Of a stretch of 64,000 nucleotides of DNA, positions 41,463 to 50,836 are shown piece by piece. Origin of the DNA: Palsa-504 sp963744575 (GTDB lineage Bacteria > Actinomycetota > Actinomycetes > Streptosporangiales > Streptosporangiaceae); the NCBI GenBank assembly GCA_963744575.1, contig CAVUUF010000022.1, forward strand, positions 1 to 64,000, written 5' to 3'. Position numbers and translations under genes: made by a program. Every line of letters begins with the position of its first letter. Position 1 is the first letter of the stretch. The notes beneath the pieces are model-generated. The model was not told the DNA's origin. It worked only from the letters and a program-made list of their open reading frames with translations, and ran no database searches.

Positions 41463-41910
41463 CCCGGCCCTGGGCTGGTCTGGCCGGCCGGGGTCGGCGG
41501 TCGAGGAACCAGCCGGCGGCCGCCGTCGCGGTGGTAGCCGCCGCGCCCAGCAAGTTGACCGGCACCCCGGCCAGGCGCGAGACCGGGTGCGGCGGGTCGC
41601 CCACCGCCGTGCCGGGAACCAGGGGAGCCACGAAGAACGGCGCCCAGTAGGCCACCGGGACCGCGGCCGCGAAAAACCGCGCGGTGGGCTGGTCGTCCCC
41701 GCTGGCCCATACCGACCAGATATTGAAAGACGCCAGCGTGGTGGCCATCGCCAGCGAGGTCACGCCGTGGAACCTGGCGTGCGCGGGCCAGCGCGGGTTG
41801 AAGACGTGCGAGTCATTCCAGTCGGCGGCGACGGGCGCCGCCACGGTGATCACGTTGGCCAGGGTGAGCAGGCACGGGCCTGCCAGGCGGCCTCCCCGTG
41901 GTGTCGTCAT
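41449..41910 (-). CDS. small membrane protein (DUF6640-like)
   Basis: A 153-residue protein with four hydrophobic segments and the loop ADWNDSHVFNPRWPAHARFH, which I associate with DUF6640-type membrane proteins. No function is known. It precedes and overlaps the AlkZ-like gene. Confidence 0.6.
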   Translation of the reverse strand: MTTPRGGRLAGPCLLTLANVITVAAPVAADWNDSHVFNPRWPAHARFHGVTSLAMATTLASFNIWSVWASGDDQPTARFFAAAVPVAYWAPFFVAPLVPGTAVGDPPHPVSRLAGVPVNLLGAAATTATAAAGWFLDRRPRPARPAQGRDAGR

Positions 41911-41934
41911 CGGCGGCTCCGATCGCCAGGCGGG

Positions 41935-43131
41935 CTAGCGTCCCACGCTACTCCCGGCGGCGGGGCGCTCGGCGGCCAGGACGGCCGCCCGGGGGGCGGA
42001 CGGCCCGGGCTGGGCCGCCCGGGCCAGGCCCCGGGTCATCCAGGTGAGCATCGACGGGACCTCGGCGCGCCAGGTGGTCATGGAGTGCCCGCTCCCGGGG
42101 GTGAGCACCAGCGGTGCACCCGGCTGAACCGCTCGCAGCTCCCGCCAGAAGCGCTCGGCGCTCGCCACGTCCTGGCCGTCGGCCGTGCCCGCGCCCAGCC
42201 AGAACCGGGGGATGGCCGCGGCCGCGGGCAGCGGCAGGATCTCCGCCAGCGGGGTGTTCTGCGCCCGCAGCGTGCCGTTACCGCCGAACGGGCTGACCGG
42301 GCGTCCCGGTCCCAGCTGGTTGTCGTCGGGCGCGAAGTAGCCGCTGAGCACGCCGGCGAACCCGTAGCGGCGCGGGTAGCGCAGCGCCATGTTGGCCGCG
42401 CAGAAGCCGCCCTCGGAGTAGCCGGCCACGCCCCAGGCCGGGCCCGCCCGGCGCACCCGCAGGGTGCGGGCCAGCTGGCCGGGCAGGTCCACCGCCAGGT
42501 AGGTCAGGTCCTGCGGACCGCCCACCTGGTTGAGGCACTGCAGCGAGATCCCCGCGCCGCCGTTGGCGTCCGGCATGACCAGGACCGCGGGCCGGGCGAA
42601 CCGGTCCGCCAGCAGGCGGCCGAACGCCTGCGTCGCGCCCACCACCGTGATCCAGTCCTGCGGCTGGCCGGGCTGGCCGTGGATCAGCTCGATCGCGGGG
42701 AACCGGTACGCCCGGTAGGCAGGCTGGAAGTACTGCGGCGGCAGGTAGACGTACACGGCCCGGGTGATGTGGCTGCGCCGGCCGGTCACCGTCAGCCGCA
42801 GCAGGTATCCCTGCTGCTGCGCCAGCTCGAGCTGGCCGTGGCTTCCGTCCAGGGTGCCGGGCCGCGCGGCGGAGGCGAGCCTGACGTCGGGCACCTGGCC
42901 GGCCGCGGCGACGCTCTTGCCGCCGAGGTCGGTGAACATCGCGCCCCAGGTCTGGTAGTAGCCGTAGTACCGGTTGACGCCCAGCACCCCGAACAGCATG
43001 GCGGTGACGAAGGCCAGGCCCGCGGCCAGGACGCGGACAACCATCCGACGGCCGACCACGATCCGCCACATCAGCGCGCCGAACATCGCGATTAGCAGCA
43101 CGAACAGCGCCGTGCTCTGCGGTTCCAGCAT
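41935..43131 (-). CDS. membrane-anchored esterase-family alpha/beta hydrolase
   Basis: A 398-residue protein: three N-terminal hydrophobic helices (residues 5-70), then an esterase-D/antigen-85-like hydrolase domain on the outside. FPAIELIHGQPGQPQDWITV, AVLVMPDANGG, the nucleophile elbow WGVAGYSEGGFCAANMALRY and the His in LTPGSGHSMTTWR are visible. In actinobacteria such proteins include mycolyl-transferase-like and trehalose-ester hydrolases; substrate unknown. GGGGGAGG stands just before the ATG at 43131. Confidence 0.82.
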   Translation of the reverse strand: MLEPQSTALFVLLIAMFGALMWRIVVGRRMVVRVLAAGLAFVTAMLFGVLGVNRYYGYYQTWGAMFTDLGGKSVAAAGQVPDVRLASAARPGTLDGSHGQLELAQQQGYLLRLTVTGRRSHITRAVYVYLPPQYFQPAYRAYRFPAIELIHGQPGQPQDWITVVGATQAFGRLLADRFARPAVLVMPDANGGAGISLQCLNQVGGPQDLTYLAVDLPGQLARTLRVRRAGPAWGVAGYSEGGFCAANMALRYPRRYGFAGVLSGYFAPDDNQLGPGRPVSPFGGNGTLRAQNTPLAEILPLPAAAAIPRFWLGAGTADGQDVASAERFWRELRAVQPGAPLVLTPGSGHSMTTWRAEVPSMLTWMTRGLARAAQPGPSAPRAAVLAAERPAAGSSVGR

Positions 43132-43256
43132 CCAGGCCTCCCCCGGGCAGGCCACCCTGACCCCCGGCGGGTGGCTGGTCATACACCCATACGGAGGCGG
43201 CACCGTCCCCGGTGATACGCCGATGCCCAGGCACCCGCCGCCGGCTGCGGGCCGGG

Positions 43257-44081
43257 TCAGTTCCTGGCCAGCGCGGTCAGGTAGGTAGCCGACGCGGCGT
43301 ACGCGCGCTCGATGCCGAGGCCCACCCGGTTCCGGTCCCGGTACCGGAACTGCGACAGGCCGGGCGCGAGCCGGTCCCCGCCGGTCGGCAGCACGTGCAC
43401 CCGGACATTCCCCGGTAGCGCCGACATCTCCTCGTGGAACCGGTGCCGCCGCGCGATCTCGAACGCGACCAGGCCCACCTCCCACGGGCGGCGCGGCACC
43501 GCCAGCGGGCTCTCGATCCGGCCCACTTGCAGCACGTAGATGGTGTCGGCGCCGAGCGTCAGCGCCCGCCCGACCGGGATCGAGTCGACCAGGCCGCCGT
43601 CGAAGTAGTGCACGCCGCCCACCTCGACCGGCGGCAGCAGCCCGGGCACGGCGCACGAGGCCATGACCGCGGGCACCACGGGCCCGGCGGAGAACCAGCG
43701 CGCGGCGGCCTCCTCGATGCTGGCCGCCACGCACTGGAACGGCAGGGCCAGGTCGGAGAAGCTGTCCCCGGGCAGCGCCGCGGCCAGCACCCGGCGCAGC
43801 GGCTCCAGCGAGTGCAGGTGCGTACCCGAACGCACCAGGCGCGCTGCCCGTCCCCACAGTCTCTCGCTGAACGCCGCCCGCAGCTCTTCCCCCTGCCACA
43901 TCCGGCTCAGCCGGTCTGCCGCGGCCGCCGGGTCGGCCGCCACCAGCGCGCCGTTCAGCGCGCCGACGGAGGTGCCCACCACCAGGTCGGGCCGGATGCC
44001 CGCCTCGGCCAGCGCACGCAGCATGCCGACCTCGTGAGCGCCCAGGAGGCCTCCGCCGCCCAGTACGAAAGCCGTGCCCAT
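43257..44081 (-). CDS. patatin-like phospholipase
   Basis: A 274-residue patatin-fold lipid acyl hydrolase with a Ser-Asp dyad. GTAFVLGGGGLLGAHEVGML is the oxyanion loop, LVVGTSVGALNGALVA the G-x-S-x-G elbow and GGVHYFDGGLVDSIPVGRAL the Asp box (DGG). Bacterial relatives release fatty acids from phospholipids or act as RssA/YchK-type proteins. It is full length. It is transcribed in the same direction as the upstream MurA-like gene, about 40 nt away. Confidence 0.9.
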   Translation of the reverse strand: MGTAFVLGGGGLLGAHEVGMLRALAEAGIRPDLVVGTSVGALNGALVAADPAAAADRLSRMWQGEELRAAFSERLWGRAARLVRSGTHLHSLEPLRRVLAAALPGDSFSDLALPFQCVAASIEEAAARWFSAGPVVPAVMASCAVPGLLPPVEVGGVHYFDGGLVDSIPVGRALTLGADTIYVLQVGRIESPLAVPRRPWEVGLVAFEIARRHRFHEEMSALPGNVRVHVLPTGGDRLAPGLSQFRYRDRNRVGLGIERAYAASATYLTALARN

Positions 44082-44121
44082 AACCGCAGCCTAGCCAGCT
44101 CGTTCGGCCCGGAACACGGCC

Positions 44122-45430
44122 TCAGCCGCGGCGGACGGTCAGCCCGAGCGCGGCGAACTGCTCGAACGGGCGGTGGTAGCCGCGCTCGATGTGCTGGATC
44201 CCGCGCAGCACCGAGGGCCGGTCGGCCACCGCCGCGGCCAGCACGGCGGAGAACCCGGCGCGCACGTCGGGCAGTGTCACGTCGGCGCCGACCAGCTTGG
44301 AGCCGCCGCGGATCACCGCCGAGTGCACCGCGTTGGTGTCGTGGAAGCGGCACGCCGGGCCGCCCAGGCAGGCCGCGAACGTCTCGATCTCGCAGCCCAT
44401 CTGCTGCAGCGCGGGCACGTATACCAGGCGGTTCTCGAACACCGTCTCGTGCAGCACGGACATCCCGTCGGCCTGGGTGAACAGCACCATCAGCGGCTGC
44501 TGCCAGTCGGTCATGAACCCGGGATGGGTGTCGGTGTGCACGGCGGCCGGGCGCAGCCCGGACGGCGCCGACGCGGTGACCCACTCGTCGGTGATGTCGA
44601 TCTGCGCGCCCATCCGGGCCAGCGTGGTGATCGCGGTGACCAGCCGGTCCTGCGGGCAGCCGTGCACCCGCACCTCGCCCCGGGTGATCAGCCCGGCGAC
44701 CAGGTAGGAGAACGCCTCGAGCCGGTCGCCGGCCAGCCACCGGGAGGCGCCGCGCAGCCGTGGCACCCCCTCGATGACGATCCGCCGGTCCGGGCTAAGC
44801 TCGATGTGCGCGCCCATCCGCTGCAGGAACAGAGCGAGCTCGACCACCTCGGGTTCGGTGGCCGCGTTGCGCAGCACCGTCTTGCCCTCGGCCAGCACCG
44901 CGGACAGCAGCACCGTCTCGGTGGCGCCCACGCTGGGGTAGGGCAGGTCGATGCGCGCGCCGTACAGCCGGGACGCCCGCGCGGTGATCCCGGCCGGCCC
45001 CGCGTCGACCTCGGCGCCGAGCGCGCGCAGCGCGTTGATGTGGAAATCCACCGGCCGCCGCCCGATCGGGTCGCCGCCGACCAGCGGCACGAACGCCTCC
45101 CCGGTCCGGTGCAGCAGCGGCCCGAGCATCAGGATCGGGATCCGGTTCAGCCCGGTGAACGCCTCCGGCACGCGCGGCTCGACCGCGTTCTCCCGGCGCC
45201 ACCGTGACGTCGCCCCCGGACCGGCCCACCTCGTACCCGATGGCCTCCAGCATCGCGGCCGTGATGTCCACGTCGCCGACCTCGGGCGCGTTGCGGATCA
45301 CGCTCGGCCCGTCGCCGAGCATCGCCGCGACCATGTGCTTGGTCACCGCGTTCTTGGACCCGCGCACGCCGATGTCGCCGCGCAGCGGGCCGGACGGTTC
45401 CACCTGCCAGGTTTCGGTCACGCAGACCAC
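44122..45430 (-). pseudogene. murA: UDP-N-acetylglucosamine 1-carboxyvinyltransferase (MurA), frameshifted
   Basis: MurA adds enolpyruvate to UDP-GlcNAc, the first step of peptidoglycan synthesis. The N-terminal part (LRGDIGVRGSKNAVTKHMVA, with the catalytic K-N) and the rest (EAFTGLNRIPILMLGPLLHR onward) are in different frames. Removing one C from CCC at 45192-45194 gives a continuous family-like APENAVEPRVPEA. The loop LVGGDPIGRRPVDFHINAL has Asp where most MurA proteins have the fosfomycin-target Cys115, as in mycobacterial MurA. The downstream sequence is clean, so a sequencing indel or a very recent mutation is likely. Confidence 0.8.
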
Positions 45431-45447
45431 TGTAGGGGCGAAGTGCG

Positions 45448-46383
45448 CTATCTGACCCTGACCCCGTCCAGTGGGCCGGCGTCCGCGTCCGTCCGCCCGG
45501 CCCGCGTCACGGCGGGCGCCGGCTCCCTGCGCTGCCTGCGGATCCCCCAGTACGCCAGGCCGGCCAGGCCGATGGCGGCCATGGTCCAGCCCAGCGGGTA
45601 GGTCGGCACGCCGACGTACTTCAGCCCGGACGCGAAGATCACGAAGGTGATGGCCGGCCTGATGTACCGGTCCGGCGCCCGCGACGACAGCAGCGACCCG
45701 ACCAGCACCGCGGGCACGCTGCCCACGATGATCGAGGCGGTCACGCCGAACTCGACGTGCCCGAAGGTCAGCGCGCCGAGGGCGGCCGCCGCGGTGAGCG
45801 GGACCGCCTGCGTCAGGTCGGTGCCGACCAGCTGGCCCGCGGACAGCAGCGGGTAGGCAAACAGCAACAGGATGATCATCAGCGAGCCCGAGCCGACCGA
45901 GGTGATCCCGACGATCAGCCCGCCGGCCATGCCGATCAGCACGGTCGGCACCGGGCGGATCGTCACCTCCGCGATCTGCGCGGTGCGCACCAGGCCCGAC
46001 CGGCGGTCCAGCAGGTAGCGCAGCACCATGGCCGCCGCGCCGGCCAGCAGCGCCGCGCCCAGCGCGATCTCCACGTTCTGCTGGCCGGCTTTACTAGCCA
46101 TCTCGCGCAGGATGAACGCGCCGAGGAACGCCATCGGCACCGAGCCGAGCGCCATCCAGCCGACCAGCCGCAGGTTCACCGTGCCCTTGTGCAGGTGGAC
46201 CGCCGCGCCGACCGGCCGCATGACCACGGCGGCGACCAGGTCGCTGGAGATGGCCGCGGCGGGCTTGACCGAGAACAGCAGGATGAGCATCGGGGTCATC
46301 AGCGCGCCGCCGCCGGCGCCGGTCAGGCCGACCAGCAGTCCCACCACCGCGCTGCCGAGGACGACATAGAGGCTGAGCCCCAT
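45448..46383 (-). CDS. TauE/SafE family sulfite/sulfonate exporter-type membrane protein
   Basis: A 311-residue protein with eight or nine helices. GLLVGLTGAGGGALMTPMLI is the first repeat and VGITSVGSGSLMIILLLFAY the second, both signatures of the TauE/SafE family. The substrate may be a small organic or inorganic anion. ATG at 46383 is preceded by GGGAG. It is 17 nt upstream of the MurA-like gene on the same strand and divergent from the ligD genes. Confidence 0.88.
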   Translation of the reverse strand: MGLSLYVVLGSAVVGLLVGLTGAGGGALMTPMLILLFSVKPAAAISSDLVAAVVMRPVGAAVHLHKGTVNLRLVGWMALGSVPMAFLGAFILREMASKAGQQNVEIALGAALLAGAAAMVLRYLLDRRSGLVRTAQIAEVTIRPVPTVLIGMAGGLIVGITSVGSGSLMIILLLFAYPLLSAGQLVGTDLTQAVPLTAAAALGALTFGHVEFGVTASIIVGSVPAVLVGSLLSSRAPDRYIRPAITFVIFASGLKYVGVPTYPLGWTMAAIGLAGLAYWGIRRQRREPAPAVTRAGRTDADAGPLDGVRVR

Positions 46384-46543
46384 CCGGTGCTCCCTTCGCC
46401 GTGATCCGTAGTTCCTCACATTCCCGACTACCTTAATTTACAACTAGGCAAAGTCGGAAACAGCCGTAAAATCCCAGGTCATTTGATCCGAACGGGCCGG
46501 GCTGCCCGTTCTCCCGCCGGCTAACCGGGGTAAACCGGATGAC

Positions 46544-47980
46544 GTGGACGCGGACAAGCTGCAGCCATACCGGGACAAGCGCGACCCGGCCCGCACCCCC
46601 GAGCCCGTGCCCGCCGCTGGGCCGGCTGGGACCGGGGGGCCGGACGGCGGGACGTTCGTCATCCAGGAGCACCACGCCCGCCGGCTGCACTGGGACTTCC
46701 GGCTCGAGCGCGACGGGGTGCTGGTGTCCTGGGCGGTACCGAAGGGCATGCCGGACGACCCGGCCGTCAACCACCTGGCCGTGCACACCGAGGACCACCC
46801 GCTGGAGTACGGCGCGTTCGAGGGGCAGATCCCGCGGGGGGAGTACGGCGCCGGTTCGGTCACCATCTGGGACGCCGGCCGTTACGAGACGGTGAAGTGG
46901 GCCAGCAACGAGGTCAAGGTCAGGCTGCACGGGCAACGGGTCACCGGGGGCTACACGCTGTTCCAGACCGGGGGGAAACAGTGGATGATCCACCGGGAGC
47001 GTCTGCCGCTGCCCGCCGGGCTGCGGCCCATGCTGGCCGGGTCCTTCAGCACGCCGCCGCGGGACGAGGCGAACTGGGCGCTGGAGATGAAGTGGGATGG
47101 GGTGCGGGCGCTGGCCTTCGTCGAACGCGGCCAGGTCCGGCTCATGTCGCGGACCGAACGCGACATCACCGTGGCCTACCCCGAGCTGGCGGCCCTGGGC
47201 CACGCCACCGGCCACAAACAGCTGCTGCTTGACGGGGAGATCGTGGTGTTCGGCGCGGGCGGCTGGCCCGAGTTCGAGGCGCTCCAGCCCCGCATGCACG
47301 TCAGCGACGCCGGCCAGGCCCGGCTGCTGGCCGGCCATAACCCCGTCACCTACCTGGTGTTCGACCTGCTCCAGCTGGACGGCAAACCGCTGCTCGAGGA
47401 GGAGTACCGGCACCGCCGCGCGCGCCTGGAGTCGCTCGGCCTCGCCGGTCCCTGCTGGCAGACCCCGCCGTCGTTTCCCGCCGAGGACTTCGCGGCGGTG
47501 CGGGCCGTCTCGGTCGAACACGGCATGGAAGGCGTGGTCGCGAAGCGGCTCAACTCGAGGTACCTGCCCGGGACGCGGACCGACCAGTGGCGCAAGATCA
47601 AGAACCACCTCCGCCAGGAGGCCGTGGTGGCCGGCTACAAGCCGGGCCAGGGCAACCGCACCGGCCTGGTCGGGTCGCTGCTGGTCGGGGTGCACGACGA
47701 AGCCGGGCGGCTGATCTACGCTGGGCACGTGGGCACCGGCTTCACCGCCGAGACGCTGCGCATGCTGCGGGGACGGCTGGAGCCGCTGCGCCGCCCGGAC
47801 TCCCCGTTCGACGAGCCGGTGCCACCGGAGCATGCCCGCACCGCGGTCTGGGTAGAGCCAGCGCTGGTGATCGAGGTGTTTTTCGACAGGTGGACCAGGG
47901 CCGGCCGGATGCGCGCGCCGGTGTACAAGGGCCTGCGCGACGACAAGGACCCCGCGGATGTGGTCCGGGAGCGGTCGTGA
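46544..47980 (+). CDS. ligD: LigD-type ATP-dependent DNA ligase with 3'-phosphoesterase domain
   Basis: A 478-residue two-domain protein. The N-terminal LigD 3'-phosphoesterase (FVIQEHHARRLHWDFRLERD with the metal His/Asp residues, GQIPRGEYGAGSVTIWD) covers about residues 30-150. The ATP-dependent ligase has adenylation lysine in ALEMKWDGVRALAFV (K-x-D-G), LLDGEIVVF, and MEGVVAKRLNSRYLPG, plus an OB-fold C-terminus. It seals breaks in non-homologous end joining together with Ku. The GTG start overlaps nothing upstream; its stop overlaps the polymerase gene (GTGA). No ku gene lies in the window. Confidence 0.93.
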   Translation: MDADKLQPYRDKRDPARTPEPVPAAGPAGTGGPDGGTFVIQEHHARRLHWDFRLERDGVLVSWAVPKGMPDDPAVNHLAVHTEDHPLEYGAFEGQIPRGEYGAGSVTIWDAGRYETVKWASNEVKVRLHGQRVTGGYTLFQTGGKQWMIHRERLPLPAGLRPMLAGSFSTPPRDEANWALEMKWDGVRALAFVERGQVRLMSRTERDITVAYPELAALGHATGHKQLLLDGEIVVFGAGGWPEFEALQPRMHVSDAGQARLLAGHNPVTYLVFDLLQLDGKPLLEEEYRHRRARLESLGLAGPCWQTPPSFPAEDFAAVRAVSVEHGMEGVVAKRLNSRYLPGTRTDQWRKIKNHLRQEAVVAGYKPGQGNRTGLVGSLLVGVHDEAGRLIYAGHVGTGFTAETLRMLRGRLEPLRRPDSPFDEPVPPEHARTAVWVEPALVIEVFFDRWTRAGRMRAPVYKGLRDDKDPADVVRERS

Positions 47981-48873
47981 GCGGCGCCGACGCCAAGGTC
48001 GCCGTCCAGGTGGACGGACGGACGCTGACGCTGACCAACCTGGCCAAGGTGCTGTACCCGGACGCCGGGTTCACCAAGGCCGAGGTGCTCGACTACTACC
48101 AGCGGGTGGCGCCGGTGCTGCTGCCGCACATCGCGGGCCGCCCGCTGACGCTGAAGCGCTACCCGGAGGGCGTGGACGGCGAGGCCTTCTTCCAGAAGCA
48201 CGTCACTGCGCACCGCCCGGACTGGATCCGGACCGCCCGGGTCGATTCGGACAGTGCCCGGGCGCGCGGCCCCAGCGTGACCTACCTGGTGGTGGACGAC
48301 CTGCCCGCGCTGATCTGGGCGGCCAACCTGGCCGGCCTGGAACTGCACGTCCCGATGTGGCGGCTGCCGCACGTCCGCCAGCCCGACCTGCTGGTCTTCG
48401 ACCTCGACCCGGGGGCGCCCGCCAACATCGCGGACTGCTGCCGGGTGGCCTGCGACCTGCGGCCGATGCTGGCGGCGGACGGCCTCGCGCCGCTGGCCAA
48501 GACCTCAGGCGGCAAGGGGCTGCAGCTGTACGCGGCGGTCTCCGGGGTGACCTCGGAGCAGGCCAGCGACCGGGCCCGGGGGTACGCCGAACGGCTGGAA
48601 CGCGAGCAGCCCCGCCGCGCCGTATCGCGGATGACCAGATCGCTGCGCACCGGCAAGGTGCTCATCGACTGGAGCCAGAACAACGGCTCCAAGACCACCG
48701 TCGCCCCCTACTCGCTGCGCGCCCGCCAGTTCCCGACCGTCTCCACCCCGGTCAGCTGGGACGAAGTGGAATCCTGCCGCCAGCCCCAGGACCTGTTCTT
48801 CACCGCCGGCGACGCCCTGGACCGCGTGGCCGAGCGCGGCGACCTGTTCGCCCCGCTGCTGGCCGGTTCCTGA
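47977..48873 (+). CDS. ligD: LigD-type primase-polymerase for NHEJ
   Basis: A 298-residue archaeo-eukaryotic-primase-type polymerase (LigD Pol). Signatures: LTLTNLAKVLYPDAGFTKAE, GEAFFQKHVTAHRPDWI, the catalytic D-x-D in LLVFDLDPGAPANI, LAKTSGGKGLQLYAAV and IDWSQNNGSKTTVAPYSLR. It fills gaps with ribonucleotides during end joining. The GTG at 47977 overlaps the ligase stop, so the two halves that form one polypeptide in mycobacteria are made here as coupled separate proteins. Confidence 0.93.
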   Translation: MSGADAKVAVQVDGRTLTLTNLAKVLYPDAGFTKAEVLDYYQRVAPVLLPHIAGRPLTLKRYPEGVDGEAFFQKHVTAHRPDWIRTARVDSDSARARGPSVTYLVVDDLPALIWAANLAGLELHVPMWRLPHVRQPDLLVFDLDPGAPANIADCCRVACDLRPMLAADGLAPLAKTSGGKGLQLYAAVSGVTSEQASDRARGYAERLEREQPRRAVSRMTRSLRTGKVLIDWSQNNGSKTTVAPYSLRARQFPTVSTPVSWDEVESCRQPQDLFFTAGDALDRVAERGDLFAPLLAGS

Positions 48874-48876
48874 CGC

Positions 48877-50760
48877 TTACCCTTCCGCGGACAGGACGGG
48901 GCGCAGCGCGTCCAGCACCGCGGGGTCCTCGATGGTGGACGGGACGGGTTCGTCCGCGCCGTCGGCGATGCCGCGCATGGTCTTGCGGAGGATCTTGCCG
49001 GACCGGGTCTTGGGCAGCCCGGCCACCACGTCGACCCGTTTCAGCGCGGCCACCGGCCCGATCCGGTCGCGGACGAGCTGGACGAGTTCGGCCGACACGG
49101 CGGCGGGCTCGGTGCCGACCCCGGCCTTGAGCACCACGAACCCGCGCGGGACCTGGCCCTTGAACTCGTCGTGCACCCCGATCACCGCGCATTCGGCCAC
49201 GGCGGGATGGCTGGCCAGCACCTCTTCCATCTGCCCGGTGGACAGCCGGTGGCCGGCCACGTTGATGACGTCGTCGATGCGGCCCATCACGTACAGGTAG
49301 CCGTCGCCGTCGCGGTACCCGCCGTCGCCGGTGGTGTAGAAGCCCGGGTGGGCCGACAGGTAGGACCCGACGAACCGCTCGTCGTCGTGCCACAAGGTGG
49401 GCAGGCAGCCCGGCGGCAGCGGCAGCCGCACCGCGATCTCGCCGGTCTTGCCGGGCTTGGCCTCGGTGCCGTCGGCGTTCAGGATGCGGACGTCATAGCC
49501 GGGCACCGGCATGGTGGGCGACCCGGCCTTGGTCGGCATCGGGTCCAGGCCCATCAGGTCGGCGGCGATCGCCCAGCCGGTCTCGGTCTGCCACCAGTGA
49601 TCGATGACCGGCACGCCGAGCAGTTCGCCGGCCCACCAGTAGGTCTCGGGATCGAGCCGCTCGCCGGCCAGGAACAGGTACCGCAGGCCGGACCGGTCGT
49701 ACCGGCGGGCCAGTTCGCCGTCCGGATCCTCCTTCTTGATGGCCCGGAACGCGGTTGGCGCGGTGAACAGCGCCTTGACCCGGTGCTGCTCGATGACGCG
49801 CCAGAACGCGCCCGCGTCGGGCGTGCCCACCGGCTTGCCCTCGTACAGCACGGTGGTGCACCCGGTCAGCAGCGGGGCGTAGACGACATAGGAATGCCCG
49901 ACCACCCAGCCCACGTCGGAGGCGGCCCAGAACACCTCGCCGGGCCCGGTGTCGTAGATGCTGGCCATGCTCCACCGCAGCGCGACCGCGTGGCCGCCGT
50001 TGTCCCGGACGACGCCCTTGGGCCTGGCCGTGGTGCCGGACGTGTACAGGATGTACAGCGGGTCCGTCGCCGCGACCGGGACGCAGTCCGCGGGTCCGGC
50101 GGCGGCCATGGCCTCGGTCCAGTCGACGTCGCGCCCGGCGGTCAGGGCCGCGGCCGCCTGCGGCCGCTGCAGGATCACGCAGTGGTCCGGCGTGCGGGTG
50201 GCCAGGTCGATGGCGCGGTCCAGGATCGGCTTGTACGGCACGACGCGGCTGACCTCGATGCCGCAGGAGGCGGAGACCACCGCCTTGGGCGCGGCGTCGT
50301 CGATCCGGGTGGCGAGTTCGGGTGCGGCGAAACCGCCGAACACCACCGAGTGGATCGCGCCGATCCGCGCGCACGCCAGCATGGCGATCACGGCCTCGGG
50401 GATCATCGGCATGTAGACGATGACCCGGTCGCCGTGGCCCACCCCCAGGCCGCGCAGCACCCCGGCGAAGCGCGCGGTCTCGTCCCGCAGCTCCGCGTAG
50501 GTGTAGGTCCGCTGGCTGCCGGTCACCGGGCTGTCGTAGATCAGCGCGGCCTGCTCACCCCGGCCGTCGCGGACGTGCCGGTCCACCGCGTTGAAGCAGG
50601 TGTTCAGCACCCCGTCGGCGTACCAGCGATAGAACGGCGGATTCGAGGCGTCGAGCACCACGCTGGGCGCCTGGTACCAGTCGATGTCCCTGGCCGCGTC
50701 GGCCCAGAAGCCTTCGGGATCGGACAGGCTCCGGTCGAACTCTCGCGCGTAACGGCTCAT
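48877..50760 (-). CDS. prpE: propionyl/acetyl-CoA synthetase (PrpE/Acs-type)
   Basis: A 627-residue AMP-forming acyl-CoA synthetase. The P-loop is LYILYTSGTTARPKGVVRDN, followed by WAASDVGWVVGHSYVVYAPL, the ATP-binding YTTGDGGYRDGDGYLYVMGR and the acetylatable lysine in LPKTRSGKILRKTMRG. The R-D-N-G-G-H form of the P-loop fits PrpE (propionate) better than Acs, but acetate activity is likely too. ATG with GGAGG upstream. It converges with the ligD genes (3-nt gap). Confidence 0.9.
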   Translation of the reverse strand: MSRYAREFDRSLSDPEGFWADAARDIDWYQAPSVVLDASNPPFYRWYADGVLNTCFNAVDRHVRDGRGEQAALIYDSPVTGSQRTYTYAELRDETARFAGVLRGLGVGHGDRVIVYMPMIPEAVIAMLACARIGAIHSVVFGGFAAPELATRIDDAAPKAVVSASCGIEVSRVVPYKPILDRAIDLATRTPDHCVILQRPQAAAALTAGRDVDWTEAMAAAGPADCVPVAATDPLYILYTSGTTARPKGVVRDNGGHAVALRWSMASIYDTGPGEVFWAASDVGWVVGHSYVVYAPLLTGCTTVLYEGKPVGTPDAGAFWRVIEQHRVKALFTAPTAFRAIKKEDPDGELARRYDRSGLRYLFLAGERLDPETYWWAGELLGVPVIDHWWQTETGWAIAADLMGLDPMPTKAGSPTMPVPGYDVRILNADGTEAKPGKTGEIAVRLPLPPGCLPTLWHDDERFVGSYLSAHPGFYTTGDGGYRDGDGYLYVMGRIDDVINVAGHRLSTGQMEEVLASHPAVAECAVIGVHDEFKGQVPRGFVVLKAGVGTEPAAVSAELVQLVRDRIGPVAALKRVDVVAGLPKTRSGKILRKTMRGIADGADEPVPSTIEDPAVLDALRPVLSAEG

Positions 50761-50836
50761 GATGAAACTCCCTCCTCCGATAGCGGTACCAGGCCGGCGC
50801 CGTGCTTGGCTAGTACCCGAAGGTCCCGGCCCGCCG

